A stretch of 55,481 nucleotides of DNA from RGIG8748 sp045544515. GTDB lineage: Bacteria > Bacillota > Clostridia > UMGS1810. The stretch covers positions 1 through 55,481 of the forward strand of contig JAZPZD010000011.1 of assembly GCA_045544515.1 (NCBI GenBank), written 5' to 3'. How positions within the stretch are numbered: position 1 is the first letter of the stretch; each line of letters opens with the position of its first letter. The notes under the pieces are model-generated. The model had not been told where the DNA came from, searched no databases, and saw nothing but the letters and a program-made list of their open reading frames with translations. Below, piece by piece: positions 1-7,534 of this stretch. The position numbers and the translations under genes were made by a program.

Positions 1-165
1 TTGTACTAAATTTTATGCATTTAAGGTCGAAGAGTTTTAAAATAGACAAATTTGTATGAAACAAGTAAAATCTCGCAGGGAATACATAGGTATTTTCAAG
101 AGATTTTATGAAGTATCAGACGAATTTGACATTTTAAAACCATGCGGAGTTCAACTCCCGTGTGC
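1..165. other. Left-edge noncoding stretch downstream of ctsR
   Basis: AT-rich sequence with no credible gene on either strand. The only structure I see is an imperfect hairpin at about 141-164 (7-bp stem containing G-U pairs, loop around GTTCAACTC). It abuts the ctsR stop codon and may end the ctsR transcript, since the minus strand reads GGTTTTAAAA after it. No mcsA/mcsB/clpC start is visible in these 165 bases, although those genes often follow ctsR closely. Confidence 0.5.
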
Positions 166-615
166 TTACGCAAACAAAAGTAACAGATTTTTAAATATAT
201 CTGCTCTCACTCTGTTTCTCAAGTGCCCGTCTGTTATATTGGAAAGGGCACTGTTTGAGCACGCGGTCATTATTATATTGACCTCGGCAGAGCCCAGAAC
301 ATTATTTACATACAGGGTATTTAGTATTGCCTCTACTGTCATTATATCCACGCTCTGCCCTATGCTATTCAGCACATATTCAATCATATTGGCATTACCA
401 AGGTGCACTCTGGTTATTTTGACATATCCGCCGCCGCCACGCCTGCTCTCCACCATGTAACCTCTCTCGGTGGTAAAGCGGGTTTGAATTACATAATTAA
501 TCTGCGATGGAACACAGTTGAAATATGAGGCAAGCTCGTTTCGTTTAAGCTCCACGCTCTGCTTGGTTTCCAAGAGCTCGCGGATAAAGTTTTCTATAGA
601 ATCGCTTATTTTCAA
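166..615 (-). CDS. ctsR: CtsR, repressor of class III heat-shock/Clp genes
   Basis: CtsR is the dimeric winged-helix repressor that holds down clp protease and chaperone genes in Bacillota until heat or protein stress. The protein begins KISDSIENFIRELL and carries the glycine-rich wing (ESRRGGGGY) and the following VKITR segment typical of the family. At 149 aa it has the usual length. I place the start at the TTG at 615, preceded by AAGGAGGTC. An upstream ATG at 711 would put the operator and promoter inside the gene and adds a lysine-rich leader foreign to the family. A heptad-repeat CtsR operator lies in the 5' leader, so autoregulation is likely. In many Bacillota ctsR leads a ctsR-mcsA-mcsB-clpC operon; no partner is seen in the 165 bases available downstream. 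Confidence 0.93.
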   Translation of the reverse strand: MKISDSIENFIRELLETKQSVELKRNELASYFNCVPSQINYVIQTRFTTERGYMVESRRGGGGYVKITRVHLGNANMIEYVLNSIGQSVDIMTVEAILNTLYVNNVLGSAEVNIIMTACSNSALSNITDGHLRNRVRADIFKNLLLLFA

Positions 616-642
616 AGGAAAGACCTCCTTTTTGTTTTTGAC

Positions 643-659
643 TTTGACTTTCTTTGACT
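643..659 (-). promoter_or_regulatory. CtsR operator (tandem heptads)
   Basis: On the minus strand two AGTCAAA heptads are separated by GAA, matching the known CtsR operator pattern (R)GTCAAA-NAN-(R)GTCAAA. A third overlapping GTCAAA lies at about 637-643. The site sits immediately downstream of the -10 box of the ctsR promoter, where bound CtsR would block transcription. Confidence 0.88.
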
Positions 660-669
660 TTGTGAGTGC

Positions 670-698
670 ATTATACATCAGTTTTTTCATTTTGTCAA
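670..698 (-). promoter_or_regulatory. Sigma-A promoter of ctsR
   Basis: Minus-strand TTGACA (693-698), a 17-bp spacer and TATAAT (670-675): a consensus vegetative promoter. Transcription would start near 663 and run straight into the CtsR operator and the TTG start at 615. Confidence 0.88.
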
Positions 699-1297
699 GC
701 ATTATTTTCAAAAATTTTTTATACTTTCTTCAAAAATGCAAAATTTGCATTTTTTTGTGCATAAAAACTCGCTTTTTTGTGTGACACCCTTTCAAAACCC
801 AGTGTTTATGCGGTTTTGAGAGATTTTTGCTTTTTATTTTCAACTTTTAAAAGCTTTTATTTTTCTAAATTTTTTGATAAAATTTTACCAAAAAAGTTAT
901 TACAAAAATGTTAAATAAAATATTATGTAAATCACAAAAAAATTGAATTTTTTTTTGATTTTTTTAAAATTTCCTCTCCGTTTTTTACTGCTTGTCTTGT
1001 GGATAACAATGTGGATATGTGGATTAAACCCCCTTAAACTCTGCCTTTTGACAATTTTGAAACAAGAAAAATTTTTGCAAAAATTCTTTGTCAAGCACAA
1101 ATAATGAACAAAATTAATTTTATTTTTTATTGACATTTTTACTTGACATATGTTATTTTTGACCTTTTTTGTTTCGCATAATTTTTTTGTAATTTGCCAT
1201 TATGTAAACCCAATATTTTAAATATGAATTTTTGTATGCCAAGTGTAATATCTATAATTATAAAAGATAATCAGTTCATTCATTGAGGAGGATAATA
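699..1297. other. Long AT-rich intergenic region between divergent ctsR and the M14 peptidase gene
   Basis: About 600 bp with long A/T runs and no credible gene. Its one clear feature is a cluster of three DnaA-box-like nonamers at 998-1026. The promoter of the M14 gene must lie near the right end; I see no consensus sigma-A site there, and a sporulation sigma site could not be defined by eye. Confidence 0.5.
998..1026 (-). promoter_or_regulatory. Cluster of three DnaA-box-like sites
   Basis: The plus strand reads TGTGGATAA (998-1006, a perfect inverse of TTATCCACA), TGTGGATAT (1010-1018) and TGTGGATTA (1018-1026). Three same-orientation nonamers in 29 bp inside an AT-rich spacer recall the DnaA-box clusters found around origins of Bacillota. 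Confidence 0.6.
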
Positions 1298-2572
1298 ATG
1301 AGAATTCTGAAAATCGGCGACAGCGGTATAGATGTGGAATATCTTTCGCTTGGATTGACAAGGGCGGGATTTAATACCGGCGGTATCAAGGATGTGTTTG
1401 ACAGGAGCGTTCACAACGCCCTGGTGGCATTTCAAAACAGAGAGAAGATTGCCGCAGACGGCATTGCAGGAGAGGTTACATACGAGAGGCTTTTGCCATA
1501 TCTCAAGGGCTTTGATGTAATTACGATAGAGCCGGGCGACACGATAGAAGAGATAGCATCGAGAACAGGCACAACACCCGAGGCTATCCGCACCGCAAAC
1601 CCTATGCTAAATGACTTTAACGCAGGGGCGATAATTACCGTGCCCTTTGGCTTTGACGCAGTCCCCACAAATGTGAGGTGGTCGCACCTTCTTGCAACCT
1701 ATGTTACCGAAGGTTTAAAGGCTCGCTATCCGTTTATAGAAACTGCCACCGCGGGCGAATCGGTAATGGACAGCGAGCTGTGGTATCTCAAAATCGGCAC
1801 AGGAGATAAAAAGGTGTTTTTTAACGGGTCGCACCACGCAAACGAATGGATTACAACGCCCGTTCTCTTTAAATTTGCCGAGGACTATCTAAAGGCAGTT
1901 TCGGGCGGAAGTCAGATTTCGGGCAGAGATGCCAAATCTCTCTACGACAGCACCACTCTCTTTGTGATGCCCCTGGTCAACCCCGACGGCGTGGACCTGG
2001 TAAACGACGCAATACCCAAAACATCGCAGTATTACATAAACGCAAGAAACATCGCTTTGTCGTACCCCAACATCCCCTTTCCTGACGGGTGGAAGGCAAA
2101 TATCCTGGGAACAGACTTAAATCTCAACTACCCTGCCTCGTGGGAAACCGCCAAGAGAATAAAGGCGCAGCAGGGCTTTGTATCGCCTGCTCCCAGAGAT
2201 TATGTGGGCTCTGCTCCCCTTTCGGCATTGGAGAGCAGAATTGTATACAACTTTACCCTTGCAAACGATTTTGCCCTTACGGTTTCTATGCACACGCAGG
2301 GCGATGTGATATACTGGAAATATCTGGACTTTATGCCCCCTCGTGCACAGGAGATAGGTAAGGCTCTGTCGGAGGCAAGCGGATATCCCCTTGCCGATAC
2401 GCCCTATGCCTCGAGCTTTGCAGGGTACAAGGACTGGTACATATCCTACTACAACCGCCCGGGCTACACAGTAGAAATCGGCAGAGGAACCAATCCCCTG
2501 CCGATATCGGATTTTAATTCTGTATACCCTGCAAATCTGGCTCTGCTTACCGAGGCACTTTTTCAGGTGTAA
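1298..2572 (+). CDS. M14-family gamma-D-glutamyl-L-diamino-acid endopeptidase with PG-binding and LysM domains
   Basis: Predicted zinc peptidase that cuts gamma-D-Glu-diamino-acid bonds in peptidoglycan stem peptides, like endopeptidase I (ENP1) of spore-forming bacilli. Domains in order: PG_binding_1-like (about 3-68), one LysM (about 72-116), M14 carboxypeptidase fold (about 125-424). The zinc ligands fit H180/E183 (HANE) and H332 (SMHTQG), with E393 (TVEIG) as catalytic glutamate. The start is the ATG at 1298 after GAGGAGG; a TTG at 1283 in the same frame lies upstream of that site. There is no signal peptide, as in ENP1-type enzymes that act in sporangia. The 3' end overlaps convergent prmC by 26 bp. 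Confidence 0.85.
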   Translation: MRILKIGDSGIDVEYLSLGLTRAGFNTGGIKDVFDRSVHNALVAFQNREKIAADGIAGEVTYERLLPYLKGFDVITIEPGDTIEEIASRTGTTPEAIRTANPMLNDFNAGAIITVPFGFDAVPTNVRWSHLLATYVTEGLKARYPFIETATAGESVMDSELWYLKIGTGDKKVFFNGSHHANEWITTPVLFKFAEDYLKAVSGGSQISGRDAKSLYDSTTLFVMPLVNPDGVDLVNDAIPKTSQYYINARNIALSYPNIPFPDGWKANILGTDLNLNYPASWETAKRIKAQQGFVSPAPRDYVGSAPLSALESRIVYNFTLANDFALTVSMHTQGDVIYWKYLDFMPPRAQEIGKALSEASGYPLADTPYASSFAGYKDWYISYYNRPGYTVEIGRGTNPLPISDFNSVYPANLALLTEALFQV

Positions 2573-3410
2573 AAAAACCATACACCACTCTGTCTATGCC
2601 TGCAAGGTCTTTTTCCAAAGTAACGGAAGAAAACCTTTCTTCCATAAGATATGCAACATCGTCTGCCTGACCTGCACCCACCTCAAAGGCCAAAAGACCG
2701 CCACATTTAAGGCAAGAGCCTATGTTTTTTATAATCGCTCTGTAAAACAAGAGCCCGTCAACACCGCCGTCTAATGCAATAGAGGGTTCAAAATCTATAA
2801 CATCACTCATAAGGCCCTTAAGGTCATCTGTGGGAATATAGGGCGGATTTGAAACAACTGCATCTGCAGTAATCTTACTGTATGGTTTTAGAACATCGTG
2901 CTTTTCGAAAGTTACATCTGCACCGTTTTTTTGCGAGTTTGTTTTGGCAACTTTAAGGGCATCTTCGCTGATATCGAGCCCCAAAACACAGGCATTTGGT
3001 ATATACTTTGCCAAGGACACAGCTATTGCCCCCGAGCCTGTGCACATATCTATTATTACGGGATTTGCACTTTTAACTTCCGACATAACTCTCTCAACCA
3101 GAATCTCTGTGTCGGGTCTTGGGATAAGGACATTTTTGTCTACATTAAATTCAAGCGACATAAATTCCTTTGTGCCTGTAATATATCCCACAGGCTCGTT
3201 TGACATTCGTCTTTTGATAAGCGAAAAAAAACCGTCCTGCTCGCTTTCTGTAAGAGGCCTGTCTCTGTGAACGGTGAGATAGAGCTCATCGCACGAGAGA
3301 GTGCGGCACATAAGTATGCGGGCATCTAATGACGGATTTTCTATATTCGTTTCTTTAAGTAAGGCGATGCCCTCCAACAGAGCATCGCCGAGAAGTTTGT
3401 ATTCTACCAT
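2547..3410 (-). CDS. prmC: Release factor glutamine methyltransferase PrmC (HemK)
   Basis: Methylates the glutamine of the GGQ motif in release factors RF1/RF2 using S-adenosylmethionine, improving termination. The N-terminal helical domain (1-80) is followed by a Rossmann methyltransferase with the SAM loop DMCTGSGAIA (121-130) and the diagnostic NPPY at 188-191. The length (287 aa) is normal. It starts with an ATG overlapping the end of yqhQ (ATGGTAG), so the two are translationally coupled. The usual companion prfA is not next to it here. The gene ends convergently inside the tail of the M14 peptidase gene. Confidence 0.95.
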   Translation of the reverse strand: MVEYKLLGDALLEGIALLKETNIENPSLDARILMCRTLSCDELYLTVHRDRPLTESEQDGFFSLIKRRMSNEPVGYITGTKEFMSLEFNVDKNVLIPRPDTEILVERVMSEVKSANPVIIDMCTGSGAIAVSLAKYIPNACVLGLDISEDALKVAKTNSQKNGADVTFEKHDVLKPYSKITADAVVSNPPYIPTDDLKGLMSDVIDFEPSIALDGGVDGLLFYRAIIKNIGSCLKCGGLLAFEVGAGQADDVAYLMEERFSSVTLEKDLAGIDRVVYGFFTPEKVPR

Positions 3411-4366
3411 TTGTCGTCCTCTTTGTTATCTGTAAGAACAGCCTTTAAAGATGCTATTGCCACTTCTATCTGGCTGTCGTCGGGTTCTCTGGTGGTAATC
3501 TTTTGGAGCCAGAGACCCGGCTTTGTAAGAAATGCCACGCATTTTGACTTGCTTTTCCCTGCAAACTTGATTATCTCATACGAAATTCCTGCAACCACAG
3601 GAAGAAGCAACAGTCTAAAGAGCATATTCTTCCACATTACGCCCCATCTTATAAACGAGAACATAATGATACTTACCACCATTACTATAAGAAGAAAGCT
3701 CGTTCCGCATCTGGGGTGAAGTCTGGAGTGCTCTCTGGCATTTTCCACAGTAAGCTCCATACCGCTTTCGTATGTGGCGATAGTCTTGTGCTCTGCACCG
3801 TGATACTCAAACACTCTCTGAATATCTTTCATACGGGAAACAAGGCCGAGGTATGTTAAGAAAATCGCCATTCTTATTACACCTTCGCAAAGGTTCAAAA
3901 GAATTGTGTTTTTAACAAACAAGCCCACAATATGTGCCAGAGCATTGGGCAGCAGCATAAAAAGACCTATGCTGAAAAAGATTGACACAACCACCGCAAA
4001 ATATATGGCTATGTCCTTTATCTTGTCGCCAAACTTGTCCTCGAGCCATTTTTCAAACTTTGACGGTTTGTAGCTCTCGTCGTCCTCTTCCATATCCATC
4101 TGATCTGCCGAAAACATAAGGCACTTCATACCCGTAACAAGCGAATCCACAAAGGAGAATATTCCCCTTAATACAGGGATTTTGTTGAGCTTGTACTTAA
4201 CCACAAAGCTATTTATCTCTTTTTTGTCTATTACGATAGAGCCGTCGGACTTTCTTACAGCGGTGGCAATCTCCTTGGGACCTCTCATCATAACGCCCTC
4301 AATTACCGCCTGACCGCCGATGGAAGTCATATGAACGGGGTTTTTGTCATACTGTTTATCACTCAT
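3404..4366 (-). CDS. yqhQ: DUF1385 family membrane protein YqhQ
   Basis: Conserved Bacillota membrane protein of unknown biochemical role. It shows the family signature GGQAVIEGVMMRGP near residue 17, a cluster of hydrophobic segments (roughly 118-185 and 222-268) and the conserved FEYHGAEHKT and HPRCGTSF motifs between them. It is the first gene of a two-gene unit with prmC, with a 7-bp overlap. The yqhQ-prmC pairing is common in this phylum and points to a housekeeping role, but I infer no reaction. A consensus promoter lies upstream. Confidence 0.9.
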   Translation of the reverse strand: MSDKQYDKNPVHMTSIGGQAVIEGVMMRGPKEIATAVRKSDGSIVIDKKEINSFVVKYKLNKIPVLRGIFSFVDSLVTGMKCLMFSADQMDMEEDDESYKPSKFEKWLEDKFGDKIKDIAIYFAVVVSIFFSIGLFMLLPNALAHIVGLFVKNTILLNLCEGVIRMAIFLTYLGLVSRMKDIQRVFEYHGAEHKTIATYESGMELTVENAREHSRLHPRCGTSFLLIVMVVSIIMFSFIRWGVMWKNMLFRLLLLPVVAGISYEIIKFAGKSKSKCVAFLTKPGLWLQKITTREPDDSQIEVAIASLKAVLTDNKEDDKW

Positions 4367-4399
4367 TTTTATCTTCCTTTATATATTATATGTGTCTTA

Positions 4400-4428
4400 A
4401 TTATACTATCCGCCATACACAAAGTCAA
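4400..4428 (-). promoter_or_regulatory. Sigma-A promoter of yqhQ-prmC
   Basis: Minus-strand TTGACT (4423-4428), 17-bp spacer, TATAAT (4400-4405), followed by an AAGGAAG ribosome site before the yqhQ ATG at 4366. Confidence 0.82.
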
Positions 4429-4451
4429 TGAACAAATTGTTAAACCCGTTT

Positions 4452-5321
4452 TTAAAAATCGGGAATAAATTCCTTTGACGATGCCCCGTCACCCTGAATA
4501 TACGCATTTTTTATCCCCAGAGAAAGTGCATAGTCTATTAGCTTTTGATACTCCCTCTGTGTCGGTACAAAGGATAGTTCGGGGTGGTCTTTGAATTCTT
4601 TGATAGGTGTGTACTGGTTCATGATGCTTATATATATGCTATCGCCATAGGTCTTGTACAGGTATTCTATAACCGCCTTGGAATTTTTAAGAGAGCCCGG
4701 AAGAAGCATATGCCTTACTATTACTCCCTCTGTAACAAGGCCGCCTAAATCTTTTTTTATGATGCTTTTTTGTTGCACCATTTCTCTAAGTGCCTCTTTT
4801 GCCCGCTGAGGATAGTCGGGGGCGTTGGAGTATTTTTGTGCGGTGTCGGAATTTATATACTTAAAATCGGGCAGATAAACATCTACCGTATCTTTTAGCA
4901 TAGCTACTGTTTCTTTTCTTTCGTATCCGCCCGTATTATATATAACGGGGACACAGAGCCCCTCTTTTTTTGCCAAAGATACCACATTTGCTATTTTGTC
5001 GGCAAAGTGCGTGGGGGTAACGAGGTTTATATTGTGTGCACCACTTTTTTGCAAATCCAAAAACACATCGCAGAGCTCTTTTTCGCTTACTTTTCTTCCG
5101 CGTTGGTTTAGTGCAATCGCCGAGTTCTGACAATAAATACACCCAAGGTGGCACCCGCCGAAAAACACCGCACCCGAACCGTTTGTGCCCGATATGCACG
5201 GCTCCTCCCACATATGAAGCATAGCCTTGGAAAGGATTATTTCATCGCCCGAGCTGCAGTAGCCTTTATCTGTCTTTCTGTCGACACTGCACCCTCTGGG
5301 ACACAGATTACAAACGGACAT
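4452..5321 (-). CDS. Radical SAM protein, PflX-like (COG1313)
   Basis: Radical SAM enzyme related to pyruvate-formate-lyase activators; the substrate is not known. The cluster-binding CxxxCxxC is in GGCHLGCIYCQN, preceded by an N-terminal Cys-rich stretch (CNLCPRGC) typical of PflX-like proteins. The downstream NLVTPTHF and YNTGGYE segments fit the family. The start is uncertain: ATGs at 5342, 5333 and 5321 are in frame. I prefer 5321 because GGTGA sits just upstream and it gives the usual short N-terminus. All of them lie inside the end of the upstream TPM-domain gene, so the two are co-translated. Confidence 0.82.
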   Translation of the reverse strand: MSVCNLCPRGCSVDRKTDKGYCSSGDEIILSKAMLHMWEEPCISGTNGSGAVFFGGCHLGCIYCQNSAIALNQRGRKVSEKELCDVFLDLQKSGAHNINLVTPTHFADKIANVVSLAKKEGLCVPVIYNTGGYERKETVAMLKDTVDVYLPDFKYINSDTAQKYSNAPDYPQRAKEALREMVQQKSIIKKDLGGLVTEGVIVRHMLLPGSLKNSKAVIEYLYKTYGDSIYISIMNQYTPIKEFKDHPELSFVPTQREYQKLIDYALSLGIKNAYIQGDGASSKEFIPDF

Positions 5322-6027
5322 TTCTGTCACCATGCTTGGCAAGATTGTAGCGGCGGCGTCTTTCCTGCCGTCTTCTTCTTATCCTTGCCATACGCCTCTT
5401 TCTGCGGATATGTGCCGCAATCCAGAACAGAAGAAAAACCGAAACCACGCAAGCAAGAGTTATCACAAAAGACCGCACTTTTTCCTTTTTGTGCTCGGTT
5501 TTTACGATGTTTTTAAACGAAGTCATATCCTCTGTAAGAGATAGCTCTATGGCGTATCTTTCGGCATACCATTTGCCAAAGGCATTGAAGGTTTTTAGTA
5601 TTGCCCTGTCATAATTGCCTTTGGCAAAATCCTTTTCCATATATTTATACAGATACCTTTGGGCGTCGGCATCTGTTAAAACACCGCTTATGCCCTCGCC
5701 CACCTTTACGGTGTAGTCGCTGTCGTCTTTGCATACAAAAATAAACACACAGTTGTTTCTGCCAATCTTGGAAATACCCATAGAAGAATACAGGCTATCG
5801 GCGTACTCCACGCACGAACTTGAGCCGATGGAATTTTCGGTACAAAATACAATCCTTGCCCCTGCCTTTTGGTGCAAATCCTTGTTTACGGTATATATGT
5901 ATCTCTCCACAGCGTCGGAGAGAATACCGGCATTATCCGATACCGATACAAAGTCCTCGTCCTTGGAGGCACTTGCACAGCTGAATATAAGCAAAGAGGC
6001 TATTATTATAGATAAAATTTTTTTCAT
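5308..6027 (-). CDS. TPM-domain (YgcG/Psb32-like) membrane-anchored protein
   Basis: Secreted or membrane-anchored protein with a TPM domain. It has an N-terminal hydrophobic signal with a possible lipobox (LLIFSC), then the domain (about 25-155, beginning VSDNAGILSDAVERYI and including a VKVGEGISGVLTD segment), one transmembrane helix (about 185-205) and an unusually arginine-rich cytoplasmic tail. I start at the ATG at 6027 rather than 6036, because the GGGAAA site is too close to the latter. TPM proteins are linked to membrane protein quality control, but the role here is unknown. Its end overlaps the radical SAM gene. Confidence 0.75.
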   Translation of the reverse strand: MKKILSIIIASLLIFSCASASKDEDFVSVSDNAGILSDAVERYIYTVNKDLHQKAGARIVFCTENSIGSSSCVEYADSLYSSMGISKIGRNNCVFIFVCKDDSDYTVKVGEGISGVLTDADAQRYLYKYMEKDFAKGNYDRAILKTFNAFGKWYAERYAIELSLTEDMTSFKNIVKTEHKKEKVRSFVITLACVVSVFLLFWIAAHIRRKRRMARIRRRRQERRRRYNLAKHGDRNVRL

Positions 6028-6124
6028 AAGTATCATTTCCCATAAATAACATTAAATATATTTTAACATATAAACGCTGTTTTGCAAAGAGAAAAAATTT
6101 TTTTGTTAATTTGCCACAAAACCC

Positions 6125-6153
6125 TTGACAAATGCTGGTTTTTGGAGTATAGT
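6125..6153 (+). promoter_or_regulatory. Promoter of the tRNA-Arg/tRNA-Pro unit
   Basis: TTGACA (6125-6130), 17-bp spacer, TATAGT (6148-6153), about 36 bp before the first tRNA. Both tRNAs probably share this promoter. Confidence 0.85.
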
Positions 6154-6189
6154 ATTTAAATGTAGCCAATGTGCCCAAGTGATTTGTAT

Positions 6190-6266
6190 GCGCCTATAGC
6201 TCAGTAGGATAGAGCGAACGCCTCCTAAGCGTTAGGCCGGTGGTTCGAATCCACTTAGGCGCGCCA
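6190..6266 (+). tRNA. tRNA-Arg (anticodon CCT)
   Basis: Complete cloverleaf: acceptor GCGCCTA/TAGGCGC, D-arm GCTC/GAGC, anticodon stem AACGC/GCGTT with loop CTCCTAA giving CCT (reads AGG), T-arm with TTCGAAT, discriminator G and an encoded CCA at 6264-6266. Confidence 0.97.
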
Positions 6267-6273
6267 TTATTAT

Positions 6274-6349
6274 CGGGGTGTAGCGCAGTTGGTAGCGCAC
6301 CAGACTGGGGGTCTGGGGGCCGTGGGTTCAAGTCCCGTCACTCCGACCA
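6274..6349 (+). tRNA. tRNA-Pro (anticodon GGG)
   Basis: Complete cloverleaf: acceptor CGGGGTG/CACTCCG, D-arm GCGC/GCGC, anticodon stem CCAGA/TCTGG with loop CTGGGGG giving GGG (reads CCC/CCT), T-arm GTGGG-TTCAAGT-CCCGT, discriminator A, encoded CCA. Its 3' end and terminator are duplicated about 226 bp downstream. Confidence 0.97.
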
Positions 6350-6454
6350 ACAAAAAAAGGATACCTTAAATGGTGTCCTTTTTTTGTTGCGTTGAAATAA
6401 GGGGAACAAACCCACGGCGTGCGGATATAAAAACACAATGAAAATCATATTTTA
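6327..6454 (+). repeat. Direct repeat copy 1: tRNA-Pro 3' end plus terminator and flank
   Basis: 128 bp starting in the tRNA-Pro T-loop and running through the terminator and about 70 bp of flank. It is nearly identical to 6553-6681. Confidence 0.88.
6354..6386 (+). terminator. Intrinsic terminator of the tRNA unit
   Basis: Stem AAGGATACC/GGTGTCCTT with a TTAAAT loop and a run of seven T residues directly after the tRNA-Pro gene. Confidence 0.88.
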
Positions 6455-6552
6455 AAAGAACATAACCTTGGTATATTCACTATGTAGCACTTGACCACAG
6501 AGGATTACTGCGTGGGCGCCCTGAGCGAAGCGAAGAAGTACTCGCAGGGGTA

Positions 6553-6681
6553 TTCAAGTCCCGTCACTTAAGACCAACAAAAAGAGATACCTTAAATGGT
6601 GTCCTTTTTTTGTTGCGTTGAAATAAGGGGAACAAACCCACGGCGTGCGGATATAAAGACACAATGGAAATCGTATTTTAA
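6553..6681 (+). repeat. Direct repeat copy 2: truncated tRNA-Pro 3' end plus terminator
   Basis: Begins TTCAAGTCCCGTCACT as in the tRNA-Pro T-arm and acceptor, then diverges for a few bases where the acceptor end should be (TTAAG), and resumes near-identity through the terminator and flank. No D- or anticodon-arm precedes it, so it is a 3' fragment and not a second tRNA. Confidence 0.85.
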
Positions 6682-6788
6682 CACTATTATTTTGATTTGG
6701 CAACTTATCTCAAAATAAACTGTTTTTGTATTTCAAATAATCGGACAAACTAATAATTATATGTTGTATTTTTAAATATTATTGCAAA

Positions 6789-6827
6789 AAAGACCTACCT
6801 TTGTTTTATAAACAAAGATAGGTCTTT
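6789..6827 (-). terminator. Bidirectional-type terminator downstream of the TAC operon
   Basis: 18-bp stem (one G-U pair) with a 3-base TAT loop. A-rich sequence on its left gives a U tract on the minus strand, so it can end the TAC operon transcript. Confidence 0.75.
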
Positions 6828-6923
6828 GATTGTCATATAGTCATTTTTCAAATTGTTAAAATGGGTAAAATGTGGATAAATATTAGTTTCTGTTACCCTT
6901 AAACCCTTGAAAACGCGGTGTTT

Positions 6924-6941
6924 TATTTATCAAGCGGCTTC
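6924..6941 (-). repeat. 18-bp repeat A: lysS 3'-end remnant, left side of island
   Basis: The plus strand matches 8865-8882 exactly over 18 bp (TATTTATCAAGCGGCTTC). Read on the minus strand with its flank, it encodes TMKPLDK-stop, close to the true LysS C-terminus TMKPLADK-stop at 9017. It may be an attachment or recombination scar. Confidence 0.7.
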
Positions 6942-7078
6942 ATAGTCGAGAGCCTCGCTCCACCATTTTCAATATAAAATAATAAATCTTATTTGTTGTT
7001 ATACGCTATTTTCTACTGTCCCAAATGTATGTATATAACTTATTAAACATCATATTTTAACTACTTTTGGGCGTATAA

Positions 7079-7525
7079 CTATTGTTCGATTTCGTCTAAA
7101 TCTTTACTATATGCTACAACATTTAACATTGGCAAAAGGACATTCCCCTCAACTAAAGTCTGTGCCGTTGTACTTTGAACAAAACCTCTTGCAATAGAAT
7201 ATAAGGAGGTTATTCCATTCACCTTCAACATATTAACAAATGTTTCTTCCCCCATATCTACTGGTGCATTAAAACAACCTTCAATTGCCATATCTAAAAT
7301 GTATTTTTTCTTATTTGAAGATATAGAAACCTTTATATTTAGGACGATTGTACCTAAAATTATTTTTTCTTCTAACATTTCTTCTACAGAGACTATAGAA
7401 TGTGATATGTCAATTTTCTTTTTTGTGTCATTTTTCTCTTTTAATGAAATAAAATCATTTTTTATTTTTAAATTTTTAATTGAATTTCCAATAATTTGAA
7501 AATCAGCTAAATATTTATTATCCAT
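7079..7525 (-). CDS. SecB-like chaperone of a toxin-antitoxin-chaperone module
   Basis: 148-aa protein with the layout of the SecB fold. An N-terminal FQIIGNSIKNL strand and I-D-I pattern are followed by a long strand pair (LGTIVLNIKVSIS and KYILDMAIEGCF). A C-terminal helix then runs NGITSLYSIARGFVQSTTAQ and the protein closes with a LLPMLNVVAY segment that corresponds to the LPPINF end of SecB. Clostridia normally lack a housekeeping SecB. The gene is last in an operon after a toxin and an Xre antitoxin, the order of known TAC systems, where the SecB-like protein binds the antitoxin tail and lets it fold. The ATG at 7525 follows AAGGAGGA, which overlaps the antitoxin stop. The assignment rests on pattern and context. 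Confidence 0.72.
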   Translation of the reverse strand: MDNKYLADFQIIGNSIKNLKIKNDFISLKEKNDTKKKIDISHSIVSVEEMLEEKIILGTIVLNIKVSISSNKKKYILDMAIEGCFNAPVDMGEETFVNMLKVNGITSLYSIARGFVQSTTAQTLVEGNVLLPMLNVVAYSKDLDEIEQ

Positions 7526-7534
7526 AAATCCTCC

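Larger units (their letters stand above)
6682..7078. other. Noncoding flank of the accessory island
   Basis: Nearly 400 bp without a gene. It holds a strong hairpin (6789-6827), a TGTGGATAA DnaA-box match at 6871-6879, and a short fragment whose minus strand reads STMKPLDK-stop (6921-6950), the expected end of a lysyl-tRNA synthetase. AT content is higher than in the neighbouring core genes. Confidence 0.6.

Noticed and set aside
56..460. 134-aa plus-strand open frame
   Set aside because: It is antisense to ctsR, lacks a ribosome site, and ctsR on the other strand has full family signatures.
900..1136. 78-aa minus-strand open frame in the ctsR-M14 spacer
   Set aside because: Low-complexity A/T-rich translation with no start signal; it also covers the DnaA-box cluster.
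6553..6580. Second tRNA-Pro gene
   Set aside because: Only the T-loop and part of the acceptor remain; the 5' half is missing and the acceptor end is changed.
7079..7525. Housekeeping SecB of the Sec pathway
   Set aside because: It sits in a toxin-antitoxin operon and is divergent from canonical SecB, so a TAC-type chaperone is the better reading.
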